Positions 8,723 to 18,637 of a stretch of 64,000 nucleotides of DNA are shown here, in pieces. The stretch's first letter is position 1. Each line of letters begins with the position of its first letter. The notes below the pieces were generated by a model that saw only the letters and a list, made by a program, of their open reading frames with translations, was not told the origin of the DNA and did not search any database. The position numbers and the translations under genes are program-made. The stretch covers positions 1,107,144-1,171,143 of the forward strand of contig NZ_OOHN01000008.1 of NCBI RefSeq assembly GCF_900323545.1. Reading direction: 5' to 3'. The stretch is from Actinomyces sp. Marseille-P3109 (GTDB lineage: Bacteria; Actinomycetota; Actinomycetes; Actinomycetales; Actinomycetaceae).

Positions 8723-10824
8723 TTCGTCTTACCGTCCTTTCCGCCGTCGGCCAGGACATCGACCGCTTCGTCCTCCTCCTGCTCAACCGCGTCCTCATGT
8801 GCTTCATCGGCAGCACCGTCCGGGCTCTCGGCCGCCCTGCGGGCCTGCGCCTTGCGGCGCGCCAGGGAGCCGGCCACGCGGTCGGCAACGGCCTCACGCG
8901 CCCTGCCGTAGGTTGATGCCGTGGCCCCGAGGTGCTCGGGGTCGAGGCCGGAGAGTCGGTGCCCCTCCCCGAAGAAGCGGAAGCGGACGATCCACTCCAT
9001 GAATGGGTGGGTGAAGAAGATGATGATGGCCAGGTCGACGCAGGTGGTGACTCCCAGGGTGAAGGCGAAGCCCTGAACCCCACCGACGGCGAGGAAGTAC
9101 AGCACGATCGCGGCCACGAGGTTGACGGCGTCGGAGACGAGGATCGTCCGCCTGGCGTGCTTCCACCCCTCGTCGATCGCCGTCTTGAGCGTCCGTCCAA
9201 GACGCACCTCGTCACGGACGCGTTCGAAGTAGATGATGAAGGAGTCCACCGTGATGCCGATGGAGATGATGAGGCCGGCCACGCCCGCCAGGGACAGACG
9301 GTATCCCATCAGTGCGCTCAACGCGGCGATGACCAGGTAGGTTCCTACCGCGGCCACCACCAACGAGGCCACCGCCACCACCGCCAGGCCCCGATACTGC
9401 CAGGCCAGGTAGAGGATGATGAGGGCGAAGCCGATGAGACCGGCGATCAGGCCGTTGCGCAGCTGCTCGGTTCCCAGGGTGGCGGAGATCTGCTGCTCGG
9501 ACTGGACCGTGAAACTCAGCGGCAGCGAGCCGAAGGAGAGCTGGTTGGCCAGTGTGTTGGCCTGGTTCTGATTGAATCCGCCGGTGATCTGGACCCGGCC
9601 GTCAGTGATCGGCGAGTGGACGTCCGAGTTGAAGCCGGAGGCCATGATGGTCAGGCCGTCCAAGACGATGGCGAACTGGGCCTTGCTCTGGCTGTCCTGA
9701 TTCTGAGCACCTTGAGCTCCCTGAGCACCGGCAGCAGCGGCCTGGTCGCGGTAGGCCAGCAGCCGCTTGGACAGCTCGGAGAACTTCTTGGTGCCCTCGG
9801 GGTTGAAGGCCAGCGAGACGACCCACTTATTGGTGGTCTGCCCCCGCGAGTCGGTCTCCAGCCCGGAGTTGGCGCTCTTGAGCTCGGTACCGGTGATGTC
9901 GGCCGGGCCGAGGATGTAGGCGCCGTGCTGCTGCGAGCCGGCCTCCTTGGAGCAGGAGATGACGGCGACCTTGGGGTCCTGCGTCTGACCGGTGAGGTTC
10001 TTCGGGTCGGAGCAGTCGGTCATGTAGCCGTCGTAGAGGAGCTGCTCAGTGATCCAGGAGTCGGAGGAGTTGTCCTGGGACGTGGCGGGCAGCGGGTCGG
10101 AGGAGATAACGCCGTCCTGATTGACGTCCGCCAGCTGTGTGGCGATCTCCTCCGGTGTTCTGGGCTGCGCCGTGGACTGGGCGGTGGGGTCCGGGGTGGC
10201 GGCGGGCTGATCCGCGGGAGAGCCCTCCTGCCCCTCCTGGTCGGCCGCCTGGTCGCCCTCACTCGAGCCCGTGTCGGTGTTGCCGGAGTCGTCAGCCGGC
10301 TGGGTGGCCTCCCCACCGGACCCTGAGTCGGGCTGGGCCTGGGCCTGGGCAGTGGGCTGGTCCGTGGGCGCCGGTGTGGCAGCGGCGGATGGGTTCTGGC
10401 TGGCGATGTTCCTGGCCGCCTGCTGGGCGCTTCCGGGCAGGATGCGCAGGACCGGCCGGAAGTACATGACGGCCGATGTCCGCACCAGCTCCAGGGTCGC
10501 CTGACTGGGTTTCCCTGGCAACGAGACCACGATGTTCTGTCCGCCCTGGCGGGAGATCTGGGCCTCGGAGACACCGGAGGCGTCCACGCGCTGGCGGATC
10601 ACCTCGATGGCCTGCTCGACGTCGTTGTCGCTGATCGCCGAGCCGTCGGAGGTCGTGGGGGTCAGGATGATCTGGGTTCCGCCTTCGAGGTCGAGGGCGA
10701 GCCCGGGCGTCAGCGACGCCTTGTGCCTCATGGTTCCCGCCACGAGCGCGCCGAAACCGATGACGATGACGAGGATGAACATCAGGAGGCGGCGCCCTGG
10801 GCGCTTTCGCTGCTTGCTGGACAC
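8719..10824 (-). CDS. secD: Protein translocase subunit SecD
   Basis: 701 residues. The N-terminal membrane helix is followed by LTPGLALDLEGGTQIIL, a diagnostic SecD motif, and the last third holds the five-helix RND-like bundle (GLIIGFALIILYLAW type segments and GLIISIGITVDSFIIYFER). A Pro/Ala/Gln/Ser/Gly-rich low-complexity insert of about 110 residues sits in the extracytoplasmic region, with a second short AGAQGAQGAQNQ run near the P1 head. Such inserts are common in actinobacterial SecD. The GTG at 10824 was preferred because AGGAAGG precedes it and the protein then begins with a short basic segment before the helix. Confidence 0.95.
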   Translation of the reverse strand: MSSKQRKRPGRRLLMFILVIVIGFGALVAGTMRHKASLTPGLALDLEGGTQIILTPTTSDGSAISDNDVEQAIEVIRQRVDASGVSEAQISRQGGQNIVVSLPGKPSQATLELVRTSAVMYFRPVLRILPGSAQQAARNIASQNPSAAATPAPTDQPTAQAQAQPDSGSGGEATQPADDSGNTDTGSSEGDQAADQEGQEGSPADQPAATPDPTAQSTAQPRTPEEIATQLADVNQDGVISSDPLPATSQDNSSDSWITEQLLYDGYMTDCSDPKNLTGQTQDPKVAVISCSKEAGSQQHGAYILGPADITGTELKSANSGLETDSRGQTTNKWVVSLAFNPEGTKKFSELSKRLLAYRDQAAAAGAQGAQGAQNQDSQSKAQFAIVLDGLTIMASGFNSDVHSPITDGRVQITGGFNQNQANTLANQLSFGSLPLSFTVQSEQQISATLGTEQLRNGLIAGLIGFALIILYLAWQYRGLAVVAVASLVVAAVGTYLVIAALSALMGYRLSLAGVAGLIISIGITVDSFIIYFERVRDEVRLGRTLKTAIDEGWKHARRTILVSDAVNLVAAIVLYFLAVGGVQGFAFTLGVTTCVDLAIIIFFTHPFMEWIVRFRFFGEGHRLSGLDPEHLGATASTYGRAREAVADRVAGSLARRKAQARRAAESPDGAADEAHEDAVEQEEDEAVDVLADGGKDGKTK

Positions 10825-10987
10825 GTGGTCCCTTCCTGGGGTGGGGGTGTGCTCGGGTGCATGACCCATGAGCGGGGTGAGTGTGCTGGGCGCCGCGGTG
10901 GGACGGACCATGGCCGGTGGGCGCCGGACGACGGCATGGGGTCGTTCAGCCGGGCCGAAACCTCACCGGGGCCGCGAGGTCCAGCAA

Positions 10988-11023
10988 GGTCGACCTCATT
11001 GAGTCATCGGGGCTCGGTCGACC
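10988..11023. repeat. Paired GGTCGACC palindromes between yajC and secD
   Basis: Two copies of the 8-base palindrome GGTCGACC (10988-10995 and 11016-11023) lie in the 239-base gap between yajC and secD. They could form an 8-bp hairpin with a 20-base loop. The gap otherwise shows no gene. Confidence 0.35.
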
Positions 11024-11063
11024 GACCTGAGGGCCAGTGGGAGTGGTGGTCCCCCGTGAGACG

Positions 11064-11405
11064 TCAGGACTGCGGCTCGGCCGTGTCGTGCTCGGACTCG
11101 CGGGTGTCGTCGTCGGGCTCCTCCTGGGCGCTGGCCGAGCCGAAGGGCGGTTCCTCGATGGCGGCGATGGCCCGCTTGCTCCACAGGGTCTCGTCGCCCA
11201 GGGGCGTGGCCAGGGTGACCACGTCGCCGTCGACCTCCACGACCGTGCCGTAGAAGCCGCCGATCGTGCGCACCCAGTTCCCGGGCACCAGCCCCTCCTC
11301 CGTACGGCGCTTCTGCTCCTCCTGCATCGCGCGCTGCCTACGACTGACGAACCACATCATCAGGAGCATCCCGATGAGTACGATCCAGAGGAAATACGAC
11401 GGCAT
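11064..11405 (-). CDS. yajC: Preprotein translocase accessory protein YajC
   Basis: 113 residues. A single N-terminal membrane helix (SYFLWIVLIGMLLMMWFV) is followed by the conserved small domain LVPGNWVRTIGGFYGTVVEVDGDVVTLAT and an acidic tail. YajC associates with SecD and SecF. The ATG at 11405 has GGAGAAG upstream. It lies between ruvB and secD, the usual actinobacterial order. Confidence 0.93.
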   Translation of the reverse strand: MPSYFLWIVLIGMLLMMWFVSRRQRAMQEEQKRRTEEGLVPGNWVRTIGGFYGTVVEVDGDVVTLATPLGDETLWSKRAIAAIEEPPFGSASAQEEPDDDTRESEHDTAEPQS

Positions 11406-11586
11406 GGAGGCTTCTCCGTTTCGACTAGGCAGTCTCGATGCAGACCCACGACTGTCACAGGCCGGCGGTGGCGAGTCTATTGCACGCGGGCAAGACCGTT
11501 ACCTACCGCCGGCGAGTGGTCGGGCACAACTGGGTACCAACTAGGTACCGACCGGTCACGAAATGATTACAGTACCCGGTGGCAGG

Positions 11587-12627
11587 TCAGGAGAACAATG
11601 CCCCATCCGTAGGAGGCTCCAGTCCCAGATGGGTGTAGGCCGCCGCGGTAGCCGCCCTTCCCCGCGGAGTGCGTACAACCAGGCCCTCGCGTACAAGGTA
11701 CGGCTCAGCCACAGTCTCCACGGTCTCGGGCTCCTCCCCCACGCTGACCGCCAGCGTCGTCAGTCCCACCGGCCCGCCCCCGAAACGGGTGCACAGGGCC
11801 TCGAGCACCTGACGGTCCAGGCGGTCCAGCCCCAGAGCGTCGACCTCGAAGACGTCCAGGGCGCCACGAGCCGCCATCAGGTCGAGATGGCCGGGCCTCC
11901 CGTGGACCTCCGCCCAGTCCTGGACCCGGCGCAGCAGCCGGTTGGCGATGCGGGGCGTGCCGCGCGAGCGCGAGGCCAGTTCCTTGGCGGCGTCCTTATC
12001 CAGGTCCACCCCCAGCAGGCCCGCGCTGCGCGTGAGGATCCGAGTGAGTTCGCCCGGCCCGTAGTAGTCCAGGTGCCCGGTGAAACCGAAGCGGTCCCGC
12101 AGCGGGGCTGGCAGAAGCCCCGCCCTCGTGGTGGCGCCGACGACGGTGAAGGGCGGCAGTGACAGAGGGATGGAGGTGGCCCCCGGGCCCTTGCCCACGA
12201 CGATATCGACGCGGAAGTCCTCCATCGCCAGGTAGAGCATCTCCTCGGCGGTACGGGCCAGACGGTGGATCTCGTCGATGAACAGCACGTCCCCCTCCTC
12301 AAGGGAGGACAGGATGGCGGCGAGGTCTCCAGCGTGCTGGATCGCAGGTCCTGAGGTCAGACGCAGGGAGCCGTCCACCTCGGCGGCGATGATCATGGCC
12401 AGGGTGGTCTTGCCCAGCCCGGGAGGGCCGGACAGCAGGACGTGGTCGGCCGTCACCCCGCGGGCCAGGGCCGAGCGGAGAACCACCGAGAGCTGGCCCC
12501 GCACCACCTCCTGGCCGGTGAAGTCCTCCAGACGCTTGGGTCGCAGGGCCGCCTCGGCGGCCCGCTCGGTGGCATCGGCGCCGCCGCCCACGAGCCGGTC
12601 TTGGTGGTCCTCGTCCATCTCAGCCAC
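11587..12627 (-). CDS. ruvB: Holliday junction helicase motor RuvB
   Basis: 346 residues. RuvB is the AAA+ motor that drives branch migration of Holliday junctions with RuvA. Walker A GPPGLGKT is at 67-74, Walker B LFIDEIH is near 114-120, sensor motif VGATTRAG follows, and a C-terminal winged helix ends the protein (arginine-rich [13 protein letters not shown]). The GTG at 12627 was chosen over the ATG three codons in because GGAGGCGGG precedes it. It overlaps the ruvA stop by 8 bases. Confidence 0.97.
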   Translation of the reverse strand: MAEMDEDHQDRLVGGGADATERAAEAALRPKRLEDFTGQEVVRGQLSVVLRSALARGVTADHVLLSGPPGLGKTTLAMIIAAEVDGSLRLTSGPAIQHAGDLAAILSSLEEGDVLFIDEIHRLARTAEEMLYLAMEDFRVDIVVGKGPGATSIPLSLPPFTVVGATTRAGLLPAPLRDRFGFTGHLDYYGPGELTRILTRSAGLLGVDLDKDAAKELASRSRGTPRIANRLLRRVQDWAEVHGRPGHLDLMAARGALDVFEVDALGLDRLDRQVLEALCTRFGGGPVGLTTLAVSVGEEPETVETVAEPYLVREGLVVRTPRGRAATAAAYTHLGLEPPTDGALFS

Positions 12628-13276
12628 GGTTCCCGCCTCCCAGCCACCTGAGAGAGGCCCTCAGCAGGACGGCCATGTCGGGGTCCTTGCCGGCCTCGGC
12701 ATAGTCCGACTCGACGGCGGTCACGGCCTGGCGGGCGCTGGCCTCGTTCCAGCCGAGCTGGACCAGGGCAGCGACGACGTCAGCACTGGGCTGCGCACCA
12801 TCGGTCACCGTCTCATGCCCCTCGCCCTCGGCGATCCCAGAGCCTGCCTGCGGAGCGTTGAGGTCGTCACCGGTGACGGGGCCGAGCTTGTCGGCCACGT
12901 CCAGGATGACGCGCTGGGCCCCCTTGGGGCCGAGGCCTGGAACCCGGGTGAGGGCTGCGACGTCCTGGGAGGCGATGGCGCGCCGGAGCGTGTTGGGGGT
13001 GTGGACCGCGAGCATGGCCAGCGCCAGCTTGGCCCCGACTCCCTTGGCACTCATGAGCGTGCGGAAGCTGTCCCGCTCGTCGGCGTCGGCGAATCCGAAC
13101 AGCGTCAGCGAGTCCTCACGGACGACCAGCTCGGTGTGAACGAGGGCCTCCTCACCCACCCTGAGACCGGACAGTGTGGTGGGCGTGGCCTGGATGCTCA
13201 TACCGACGCCGCCGGTCTCGATGACGGCACCGGTCAGACCGACGCTGAGGACAGTGCCGCGCAGGGACGCGATCAT
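12620..13276 (-). CDS. ruvA: Holliday junction helicase subunit RuvA
   Basis: 218 residues, close to the family norm. RuvA forms tetramers on Holliday junctions and loads RuvB. It begins MIASLRGTV (OB-fold start), has the helix-hairpin-helix segments [13 protein letters not shown] and [16 protein letters not shown], and ends in the three-helix domain III that touches RuvB. AGGAGAAG precedes the ATG. A 115-base gap separates it from ruvC and carries a LexA box, so ruvAB can be transcribed apart from ruvC. Confidence 0.97.
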   Translation of the reverse strand: MIASLRGTVLSVGLTGAVIETGGVGMSIQATPTTLSGLRVGEEALVHTELVVREDSLTLFGFADADERDSFRTLMSAKGVGAKLALAMLAVHTPNTLRRAIASQDVAALTRVPGLGPKGAQRVILDVADKLGPVTGDDLNAPQAGSGIAEGEGHETVTDGAQPSADVVAALVQLGWNEASARQAVTAVESDYAEAGKDPDMAVLLRASLRWLGGGNRG

Positions 13277-13346
13277 GGGCAGCTTCTCCTGAACATTCTC
13301 AGTGAGCCGAACGGACTCAGGCAGGCTCAAACAGACATTGATGAAC

Positions 13347-13368
13347 TCGAACAACTGTTCGGATCCTA
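13347..13368 (-). promoter_or_regulatory. LexA (SOS) box at the ruvAB promoter
   Basis: CGAAC-AACT-GTTCG (13348-13361) matches the Gram-positive/actinobacterial SOS box CGAAC-N4-GTTCG exactly. On the minus strand a TAGGAT -10 hexamer (13363-13368) directly abuts it, so bound LexA would sit on the transcription start about 70 bases before ruvA. Confidence 0.85.
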
Positions 13369-13391
13369 GCAGCCCGCGGAAGACAGTGCCG

Positions 13392-14063
13392 TCAGCGCCG
13401 CACTCGGCGCGGGTCGACGGCGCCGGTGCGGCGGGCGGCGGCCTGAGCGGCGGCCCACTGGCGCTGGGCGGGGGTGCGGGCGGAGACGCGCACCGATCCT
13501 CCGGCCGAGACCATCTCGGTGGCGTCGTCCGTCCCGGTCCCGCCACCGCGCCAGCCGTGGCAGATCGCCTGGGCCAGGGCGTCGGCGGCGTCGGCGGGCC
13601 GGGGCGGGGCGCTCAGACCGAGGATGCGGGTCACCATGGCCTGGACCTGGGACTTGTCCGCCGTTCCCGATCCGGTGACGGCTGCTTTGGCCTCGCTGGG
13701 GGTGTGCTGAGCGACCTCCAGGCCCGCACGCGCCGCGGTGGCCATGGCGGTGCCCATCACCTGGGCGACCCCGATGACGGAGCGCAGGTTGTCCTGGGCG
13801 AAGACCCGCTCGATGGAGACCACCGAGGGGCCCAGGCGGGCGATCCAGTCCTCGATGGCCTCGGTGATGGTCAGCAGCCGCAGCTCGGGGCTCTGCGAGG
13901 GCGGGGTGCGCACGACGTCGACCTCCACCAGGCGGACCTGGCGGCGGGGATCGACGTCGACACACCCCAGGCCGCAGCGGGTCAGCCCGGGGTCGATCCC
14001 GAGGACCCGCTGCTGGGCAACGACTGCGCCGGCCGAGCGCGGCCGGGGACCGGCGACGCCCAG
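13392..14063 (-). CDS. ruvC: Crossover junction endodeoxyribonuclease RuvC
   Basis: RuvC resolves Holliday junctions. The catalytic start [13 protein letters not shown], the [10 protein letters not shown] segment with its glutamate, and the C-terminal [12 protein letters not shown] acidic pair are all present. There is no ATG, GTG or TTG in frame between a GTG at 14189, deep inside yebC, and the catalytic motif. I place the start at CTG 14063, five bases past the yebC stop with GAGGA upstream, which gives 223 residues. The alternative GTG at 14189 would give 265 residues with a Ser/Thr/Pro-rich out-of-frame yebC extension. The function is certain; the start is not. Confidence 0.9.
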   Translation of the reverse strand: MGVAGPRPRSAGAVVAQQRVLGIDPGLTRCGLGCVDVDPRRQVRLVEVDVVRTPPSQSPELRLLTITEAIEDWIARLGPSVVSIERVFAQDNLRSVIGVAQVMGTAMATAARAGLEVAQHTPSEAKAAVTGSGTADKSQVQAMVTRILGLSAPPRPADAADALAQAICHGWRGGGTGTDDATEMVSAGGSVRVSARTPAQRQWAAAQAAARRTGAVDPRRVRR

Positions 14064-14067
14064 GGAC

Positions 14068-14832
14068 TCAGTCCTCGTCGGTGGCGAACTCGGCGGCCAC
14101 CTCGGGGCTGAGGTCCACGGAGGTGTAGACGTTCTGGACGTCGTCGGAGTCCTCCAGGGCGTCGATGAGCCGGAAGACCTTGCGCGCACCGTCGACGTCG
14201 ACCTCGACCTTGGTGCCGGCGACGAACTGGACCTCGGCGGAGTCGTAGTCCATCCCGGCTTCCGTCAGTGCGGTGCGCACCGCGACGATGTCACCGGGCT
14301 CGGAGTAGATCTCGAAGGACTCCCCCATGTCCTCGACCTCCTCGGCGCCGGCGTCCAGGACGGCCATGAGGATGGAGTCCTCGTCCACGCCGTCGGCCTT
14401 GGCGACCTCGACGACTCCCTTGCGGGTGAAGTTGTAGGCCACCGAGCCGGGGTCGGCCAGGTTGCCGCCGTTACGGGAGAAGGCCACGCGCACGTCGGAG
14501 GCGGCCCGGTTGCGGTTGTCGGTGAGGCACTCGACGAGGAAGGCGACGCCGCCGGGGCCGTAGCCCTCGTACATGATGGTCTGCCAGTCGGCACCGCCGG
14601 CCTCCTCACCGCTGCCGCGCTTGACGGCACGGGTGATGTTGTCGGCCGGCACGGAGTTCTTCTTGGCCTTCTGGATGGCGTCGAACAGGGTGGGGTTGCC
14701 GGTCGGGTCACCGCCGCCGGTACGGGCGGCGACCTCGATGTTCTTGATGAGGCGCGCGAAGAGCTTGCCGCGCTTGGCGTCGATGGCGGCCTTCTTGTGC
14801 TTGGTGGTGGCCCACTTGGAGTGACCCGACAT
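14068..14832 (-). CDS. YebC/PmpR family protein
   Basis: 254 residues. It begins [22 protein letters not shown], the strongly conserved family N-terminus, with the [12 protein letters not shown] and YEGYGPGG motifs following. Members are described as transcriptional regulators and, for some, as translation factors that relieve stalling at proline-rich stretches. Which role applies here cannot be told. It sits between pdxT and ruvC, its usual place in actinobacteria, and is probably cotranscribed with ruvC. Confidence 0.95.
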   Translation of the reverse strand: MSGHSKWATTKHKKAAIDAKRGKLFARLIKNIEVAARTGGGDPTGNPTLFDAIQKAKKNSVPADNITRAVKRGSGEEAGGADWQTIMYEGYGPGGVAFLVECLTDNRNRAASDVRVAFSRNGGNLADPGSVAYNFTRKGVVEVAKADGVDEDSILMAVLDAGAEEVEDMGESFEIYSEPGDIVAVRTALTEAGMDYDSAEVQFVAGTKVEVDVDGARKVFRLIDALEDSDDVQNVYTSVDLSPEVAAEFATDED

Positions 14833-14877
14833 ATGTGCTCCTTGGGAGTCGATGATGAGGGCGCAGCCGGACGGGAC

Positions 14878-15615
14878 TCAGGTCCGGCGCGTCACCATGG
14901 AGACGAAGACGTCGTGGACCCGGTGGTCGCCTCCGACCTCCGGGTGGAAGGAGGTGGCGAGCAGGGGCCCCTGACGAACCGCGACGATCCTACCGCCGTC
15001 GGCCCCGCCGACCCCAGCCGCTCGTCCTGCGCGGGTCGTGGCGAGGACCTCGACGCCCTGCCCCACCTCCTCCACCCAGGGGGCGCGGATGAAGACGGCG
15101 TGCAGCGGCCGGTCCGGCCCGGCACCCAGCGCAGGGGCGATGAGGTCCTCCTCGTAGGAGTCCACCTGGCGGCCGAAGGCGTTGCGGCGCACGGTCATGT
15201 CGATGCCGGCCACGAAGACCTGTCCCTCCTCGGCCCCCTCGACGCGATCGGCCAGCATGATCATCCCGGCGCACGACCCGTAGGCGGGCAGGCCCGCACC
15301 AATCAGCTCGCGCAGGGGCTCGAGCATGCCGAAGGAGGTCAGCAGCGTGCTCATCGTCGTCGACTCCCCGCCGGGGATCACCAGTCCGTCGAGCCGGTCG
15401 CCGGGGGCCTGGCCCAGGTCGGTGGCGCGGCGCACGACGACGGGACGCGCGCCCGCCGCCTCGAGGGCCAGGGAGTGCTCGCGTACGTCGCCCTGCAAGG
15501 CCAGGACACCGATCGTGGGGCGGGAGTCGGTCGGCACGGGTGCGGGGAAGAGCGCCCGAGGATGGCGCGAGTCCATCGTGTGGGCTCGCCGGTAGGGGTG
15601 GTTCGGATGCGTCAT
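14878..15615 (-). CDS. pdxT: Pyridoxal 5'-phosphate synthase glutaminase subunit PdxT
   Basis: 245 residues, including an N-terminal extension of about 30. PdxT hydrolyses glutamine and passes ammonia to PdxS for vitamin B6 synthesis. The oxyanion GGEST is at 82-86, the nucleophile is Cys115 in YGSCAGM, and the His224/Glu226 pair is in SFHPE. The ATG at 15615 overlaps the stop of the upstream Nudix gene by 4 bases. An internal ATG at residue 14 could be the true start. Confidence 0.95.
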   Translation of the reverse strand: MTHPNHPYRRAHTMDSRHPRALFPAPVPTDSRPTIGVLALQGDVREHSLALEAAGARPVVVRRATDLGQAPGDRLDGLVIPGGESTTMSTLLTSFGMLEPLRELIGAGLPAYGSCAGMIMLADRVEGAEEGQVFVAGIDMTVRRNAFGRQVDSYEEDLIAPALGAGPDRPLHAVFIRAPWVEEVGQGVEVLATTRAGRAAGVGGADGGRIVAVRQGPLLATSFHPEVGGDHRVHDVFVSMVTRRT

Positions 15616-16304
15616 CTGGGTCCTTGGCGATCGGTGCGGGAGGTTGGAGGGCGACGGGCCGTGAGCTCGGCCAGGAGCTCGGCATCCACCGGATCGGTGA
15701 GGTCGAGAGGCTCACCGCTCCAGCCCGCAGCGAGCTCACGCACGATCGAGGGCAGGCGTACCGGATAGATCTCCTGGCCCCGTTCCTGTGCGGCCTGCAG
15801 GTCCTCGGAGCTCCACCAGGAGATGGAGTCGACGACGTCGCGCTCGAGGTCGGTCCAGCCATCGCCCCCGACGGTGCGTGCGGAGGGCAGGCGCAGGAGG
15901 AAGAAGACCTCGTCCTGTCGGCAGGTGACGGTGGCAAAACGGAAGATTGCCTCCCGGTGGGCGATGGGCCCCTCGAGCTCGGTGGGTGCGACGTCGATCC
16001 CGGACTCCTCGCCCAGCTCACGCACGGCTCCGGCTCGCGGGTTCTCGCCGGGGTGGAGCCCTCCTCCGGGGGTGAAGACCCAGGTGTGTTCCGGATCGGT
16101 GGCGTCGTGCCCCGCCAGGAGCAGTACGTCTGCGTCCCGGGTGACGACCAGAACCCGTGCGGCCGTCCTGAAGGGCAGGCCGTCATCGCCCAGGCTCCAC
16201 TCGGAGGCGTCGAGGTACTGGTCCCAGTCCTCGGGGACCAGTAGCGGGTGACGGCCTCCGGGGTGTCCGGAAGCTCGTCCCCCGTTGACCGGAGATCCTG
16301 TCAC
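15612..16304 (-). CDS. Nudix hydrolase coupled to pdxS and pdxT
   Basis: 230 residues. A complete Nudix box runs from Gly81: G-x5-E87-x7-R95-E96-x2-E99-E100-x-G102. This gives a Mg2+-dependent hydrolase of a nucleoside diphosphate linked to some other group; the substrate is not predictable from sequence. The GTG at 16304 overlaps the pdxS stop by 4 bases (GTGA), and its own stop overlaps the pdxT start by 4 bases (ATGA). It is therefore fully embedded in the B6 operon, which suggests, but does not prove, a linked role such as clearing a damaged nucleotide or phosphorylated intermediate. Confidence 0.88.
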   Translation of the reverse strand: MTGSPVNGGRASGHPGGRHPLLVPEDWDQYLDASEWSLGDDGLPFRTAARVLVVTRDADVLLLAGHDATDPEHTWVFTPGGGLHPGENPRAGAVRELGEESGIDVAPTELEGPIAHREAIFRFATVTCRQDEVFFLLRLPSARTVGGDGWTDLERDVVDSISWWSSEDLQAAQERGQEIYPVRLPSIVRELAAGWSGEPLDLTDPVDAELLAELTARRPPTSRTDRQGPR

Positions 16305-17203
16305 CAGCCGCGTTCCGCGAGCCGGTGCGGCTCGGGGATCTCGTCCACGTTGATGCCGACCATGGCCTCTCCCAGGCCGCGCGAGACCTCGGCGATGACG
16401 CCGGGGTCGTCGAACTGGGCGGTGGCGCGCACGATAGCGGCCGCACGCTTGGCGGGGTCGCCCGACTTGAAGATGCCCGAGCCGACGAAGACGCCCTCGG
16501 CGCCCATCTGCATCATCATGGCGGCGTCGGCCGGGGTGGCGATGCCGCCGGCGGTGAACAGGACAACGGGCAGGTGACCGGTGCGGGCGATCTCCGCGAC
16601 GAGCTCGTAGGGGGCGCCGAGCTCCTTGGCGGCCACGTAGAGCTCGTCCTCGGGCAGCGAGGTCAGACGGCGGATCTCGTCGCGGATCGTGCGCATGTGG
16701 GTGACCGCGTTGGAGACGTCCCCGGTGCCGGCCTCTCCCTTGGAACGGATCATGGCGGCGCCCTCGGTGATACGGCGCAGCGCCTCGCCCAGGTTGGTGG
16801 CCCCGCAGACGAAGGGGACGGTGAAGGACTGCTTGTCGATGTGGTGGGCGTAATCGGCCGGGGTGAGGACCTCGGACTCGTCGATGTAGTCCACGCCGAG
16901 GCTCTGGAGCACCTGGGCCTCCACGAAGTGACCGATGCGGGCCTTGGCCATGACCGGGATGGAGACCGCCTCGATGATGCCGGTGATGAGGTCGGGATCG
17001 CTCATGCGAGCCACACCGCCCTGAGCGCGGATGTCGGCCGGGACGCGTTCGAGGGCCATGACGGCGACGGCGCCCGCGTCCTGGGCGATCCGGGCCTGCT
17101 CGGGCGTGACGACGTCCATGATGACGCCGCCCTTGAGCATGTCTGCCATGCCGCGCTTGACGGTGAGGGTGCCGGTGCTGGGTGTACTCTGCTCTGTGCT
17201 CAA
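16301..17203 (-). CDS. pdxS: Pyridoxal 5'-phosphate synthase subunit PdxS
   Basis: 300 residues. PdxS condenses ribose 5-phosphate, glyceraldehyde 3-phosphate and ammonia into PLP in a dodecamer with PdxT. The imine-forming lysine is Lys87 in [10 protein letters not shown], and the second lysine is Lys155 in [10 protein letters not shown]. The protein starts at TTG 17203, with AGGACCAGGA upstream; no ATG or GTG lies near the conserved N-terminus ([17 protein letters not shown]). It is first in a tightly overlapping pdxS-Nudix-pdxT operon. Confidence 0.96.
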   Translation of the reverse strand: MSTEQSTPSTGTLTVKRGMADMLKGGVIMDVVTPEQARIAQDAGAVAVMALERVPADIRAQGGVARMSDPDLITGIIEAVSIPVMAKARIGHFVEAQVLQSLGVDYIDESEVLTPADYAHHIDKQSFTVPFVCGATNLGEALRRITEGAAMIRSKGEAGTGDVSNAVTHMRTIRDEIRRLTSLPEDELYVAAKELGAPYELVAEIARTGHLPVVLFTAGGIATPADAAMMMQMGAEGVFVGSGIFKSGDPAKRAAAIVRATAQFDDPGVIAEVSRGLGEAMVGINVDEIPEPHRLAERGW

Positions 17204-17349
17204 TCCTGGTCCTCGGGCCGTGGGCCGTCGCGTCCGCGCCGGGACAGGATCGACGGCTCCGTGAAAAGATGCTGACGGAGTGCATGCTACTCCCCGGTTC
17301 GGAATCGGCTCGACGCGCTCACCCTGTGAGCACTGTGCCTGGCCTGCTC

Positions 17350-18633
17350 CTACGCGGCTCCGATGAAGGTGCGACGCGCCGAGGTGATACGGTCGAGCAG
17401 CTCGGTCTCCTTGGCGGAGAAATCGGCTTGGGCATGACCGTCCACAGCCTGCTGGCGCAACTGGGCGAGCTCGGCTGCCCCCTTCTGGAAAGTCCTCATG
17501 GCGCACACCGCCTGCGGCCCCCGGGTGGCGGCCCATCGCTTGCCCGCCTTGCGTCCCCCACCGGTGGTGAGCATCTGGACCTCGGCCGGAGCGAACCAAC
17601 CGGCCCGGGCGTAGTCATCCAGGCGGCTGCGCATGGTCATGCGTTCGGCCCAGCGCAGCCACGCCACAATCCCCATGCAGACGAAGAAGACCGGAAGATC
17701 CACCAGGAAAAACATGTCCAGTGAACTCCCAGCGGCCGCAATGACCCCGTTCCAGATGGCGTGGAGGACGATGGCGCAGACCAGGCCGATGGGGGTCATC
17801 CAGACCCAGGCCGCCGGCGAACGGCGTCTTGAGGACATACCGATGGCCAGGCCCGTGCAGGCGGTGAAGGTGACGTGCGCGAAGGGGGAGAACACGCCTC
17901 TGGCGATGAAGACATCGGTGATGGAGCCCCAGTACCGGACGAAGTAGCTGATGTTCTCGGCGAAGGCGAAGCCCGCGGCAGCGACGGCGGCGTAGACGAG
18001 TCCGTCGACGGCCCCGTTGAAGGTGCGTCTCCAGATGAGGAAGATGATAAGGACTCCGAACCCCTTGGTCGTCTCCTCGATGATTGGGGCCGAGACCACC
18101 GCGGAGATTTGAAAGGCCCCTTCCAGGCTGAGCGTTGAATCTGCGGCGGCGTAGAGCACGGTGCTATTGACAAGCATGGAGATGGCGGTGGCCACGCCTG
18201 CTCCCCACAGGAAGGCCACGACGAGCGTGGGCAGCGGCTCGGGCTCCCAGCGGTCGATCCAGAAGATGACGGTGAGCACGAGCCCTAGGGGGATCAGTGC
18301 CAGGGCGATCGCTGTGAACAGCACGGAGGAGTCGGATGCCGACTGGGAGGCGATCCAGATGACGACGATCATGAGAACAGCGCCGAAGAGAGCCAGGACC
18401 AGGCGTACGACGAGGTCCACAATCCCCCGCTCGGAGTGGGGGCCGGGGTGGGTCCAGGACGGAGCCGACTGCTGACCATCCTGCCCCGCCGGGGCGAAGG
18501 GGGCGGTCTCCCGGTGGACCTGGTAGCGCTGTCCTGTGCCGGGAAGCGGGCTGGGATCCGAGGATGTCTGGGGCAGCCCGCTGGCACGCTGGTAGCCGGG
18601 GCGGGGCGCCCAGGGGCTGGGACTCATACTCAT
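17350..18633 (-). CDS. PrsW-family intramembrane metalloprotease
   Basis: 427 residues with about eight membrane helices after a Pro/Gln-rich cytoplasmic head of about 65 residues. The family motifs are present: DRWEPEP near the second helix, PIIEETTKG (the EExxK active-site motif), FAENISYF, and two further histidines in membrane segments ([11 protein letters not shown] and LHAIWNG). In Bacillus PrsW cleaves an anti-sigma factor; the substrate here is unknown. A soluble C-terminal tail of about 90 residues has no clear match. It lies 4 bases downstream of the LemA-like gene and probably shares its transcript. Confidence 0.88.
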   Translation of the reverse strand: MSMSPSPWAPRPGYQRASGLPQTSSDPSPLPGTGQRYQVHRETAPFAPAGQDGQQSAPSWTHPGPHSERGIVDLVVRLVLALFGAVLMIVVIWIASQSASDSSVLFTAIALALIPLGLVLTVIFWIDRWEPEPLPTLVVAFLWGAGVATAISMLVNSTVLYAAADSTLSLEGAFQISAVVSAPIIEETTKGFGVLIIFLIWRRTFNGAVDGLVYAAVAAAGFAFAENISYFVRYWGSITDVFIARGVFSPFAHVTFTACTGLAIGMSSRRRSPAAWVWMTPIGLVCAIVLHAIWNGVIAAAGSSLDMFFLVDLPVFFVCMGIVAWLRWAERMTMRSRLDDYARAGWFAPAEVQMLTTGGGRKAGKRWAATRGPQAVCAMRTFQKGAAELAQLRQQAVDGHAQADFSAKETELLDRITSARRTFIGAA

Positions 18634-18637
18634 TGGT

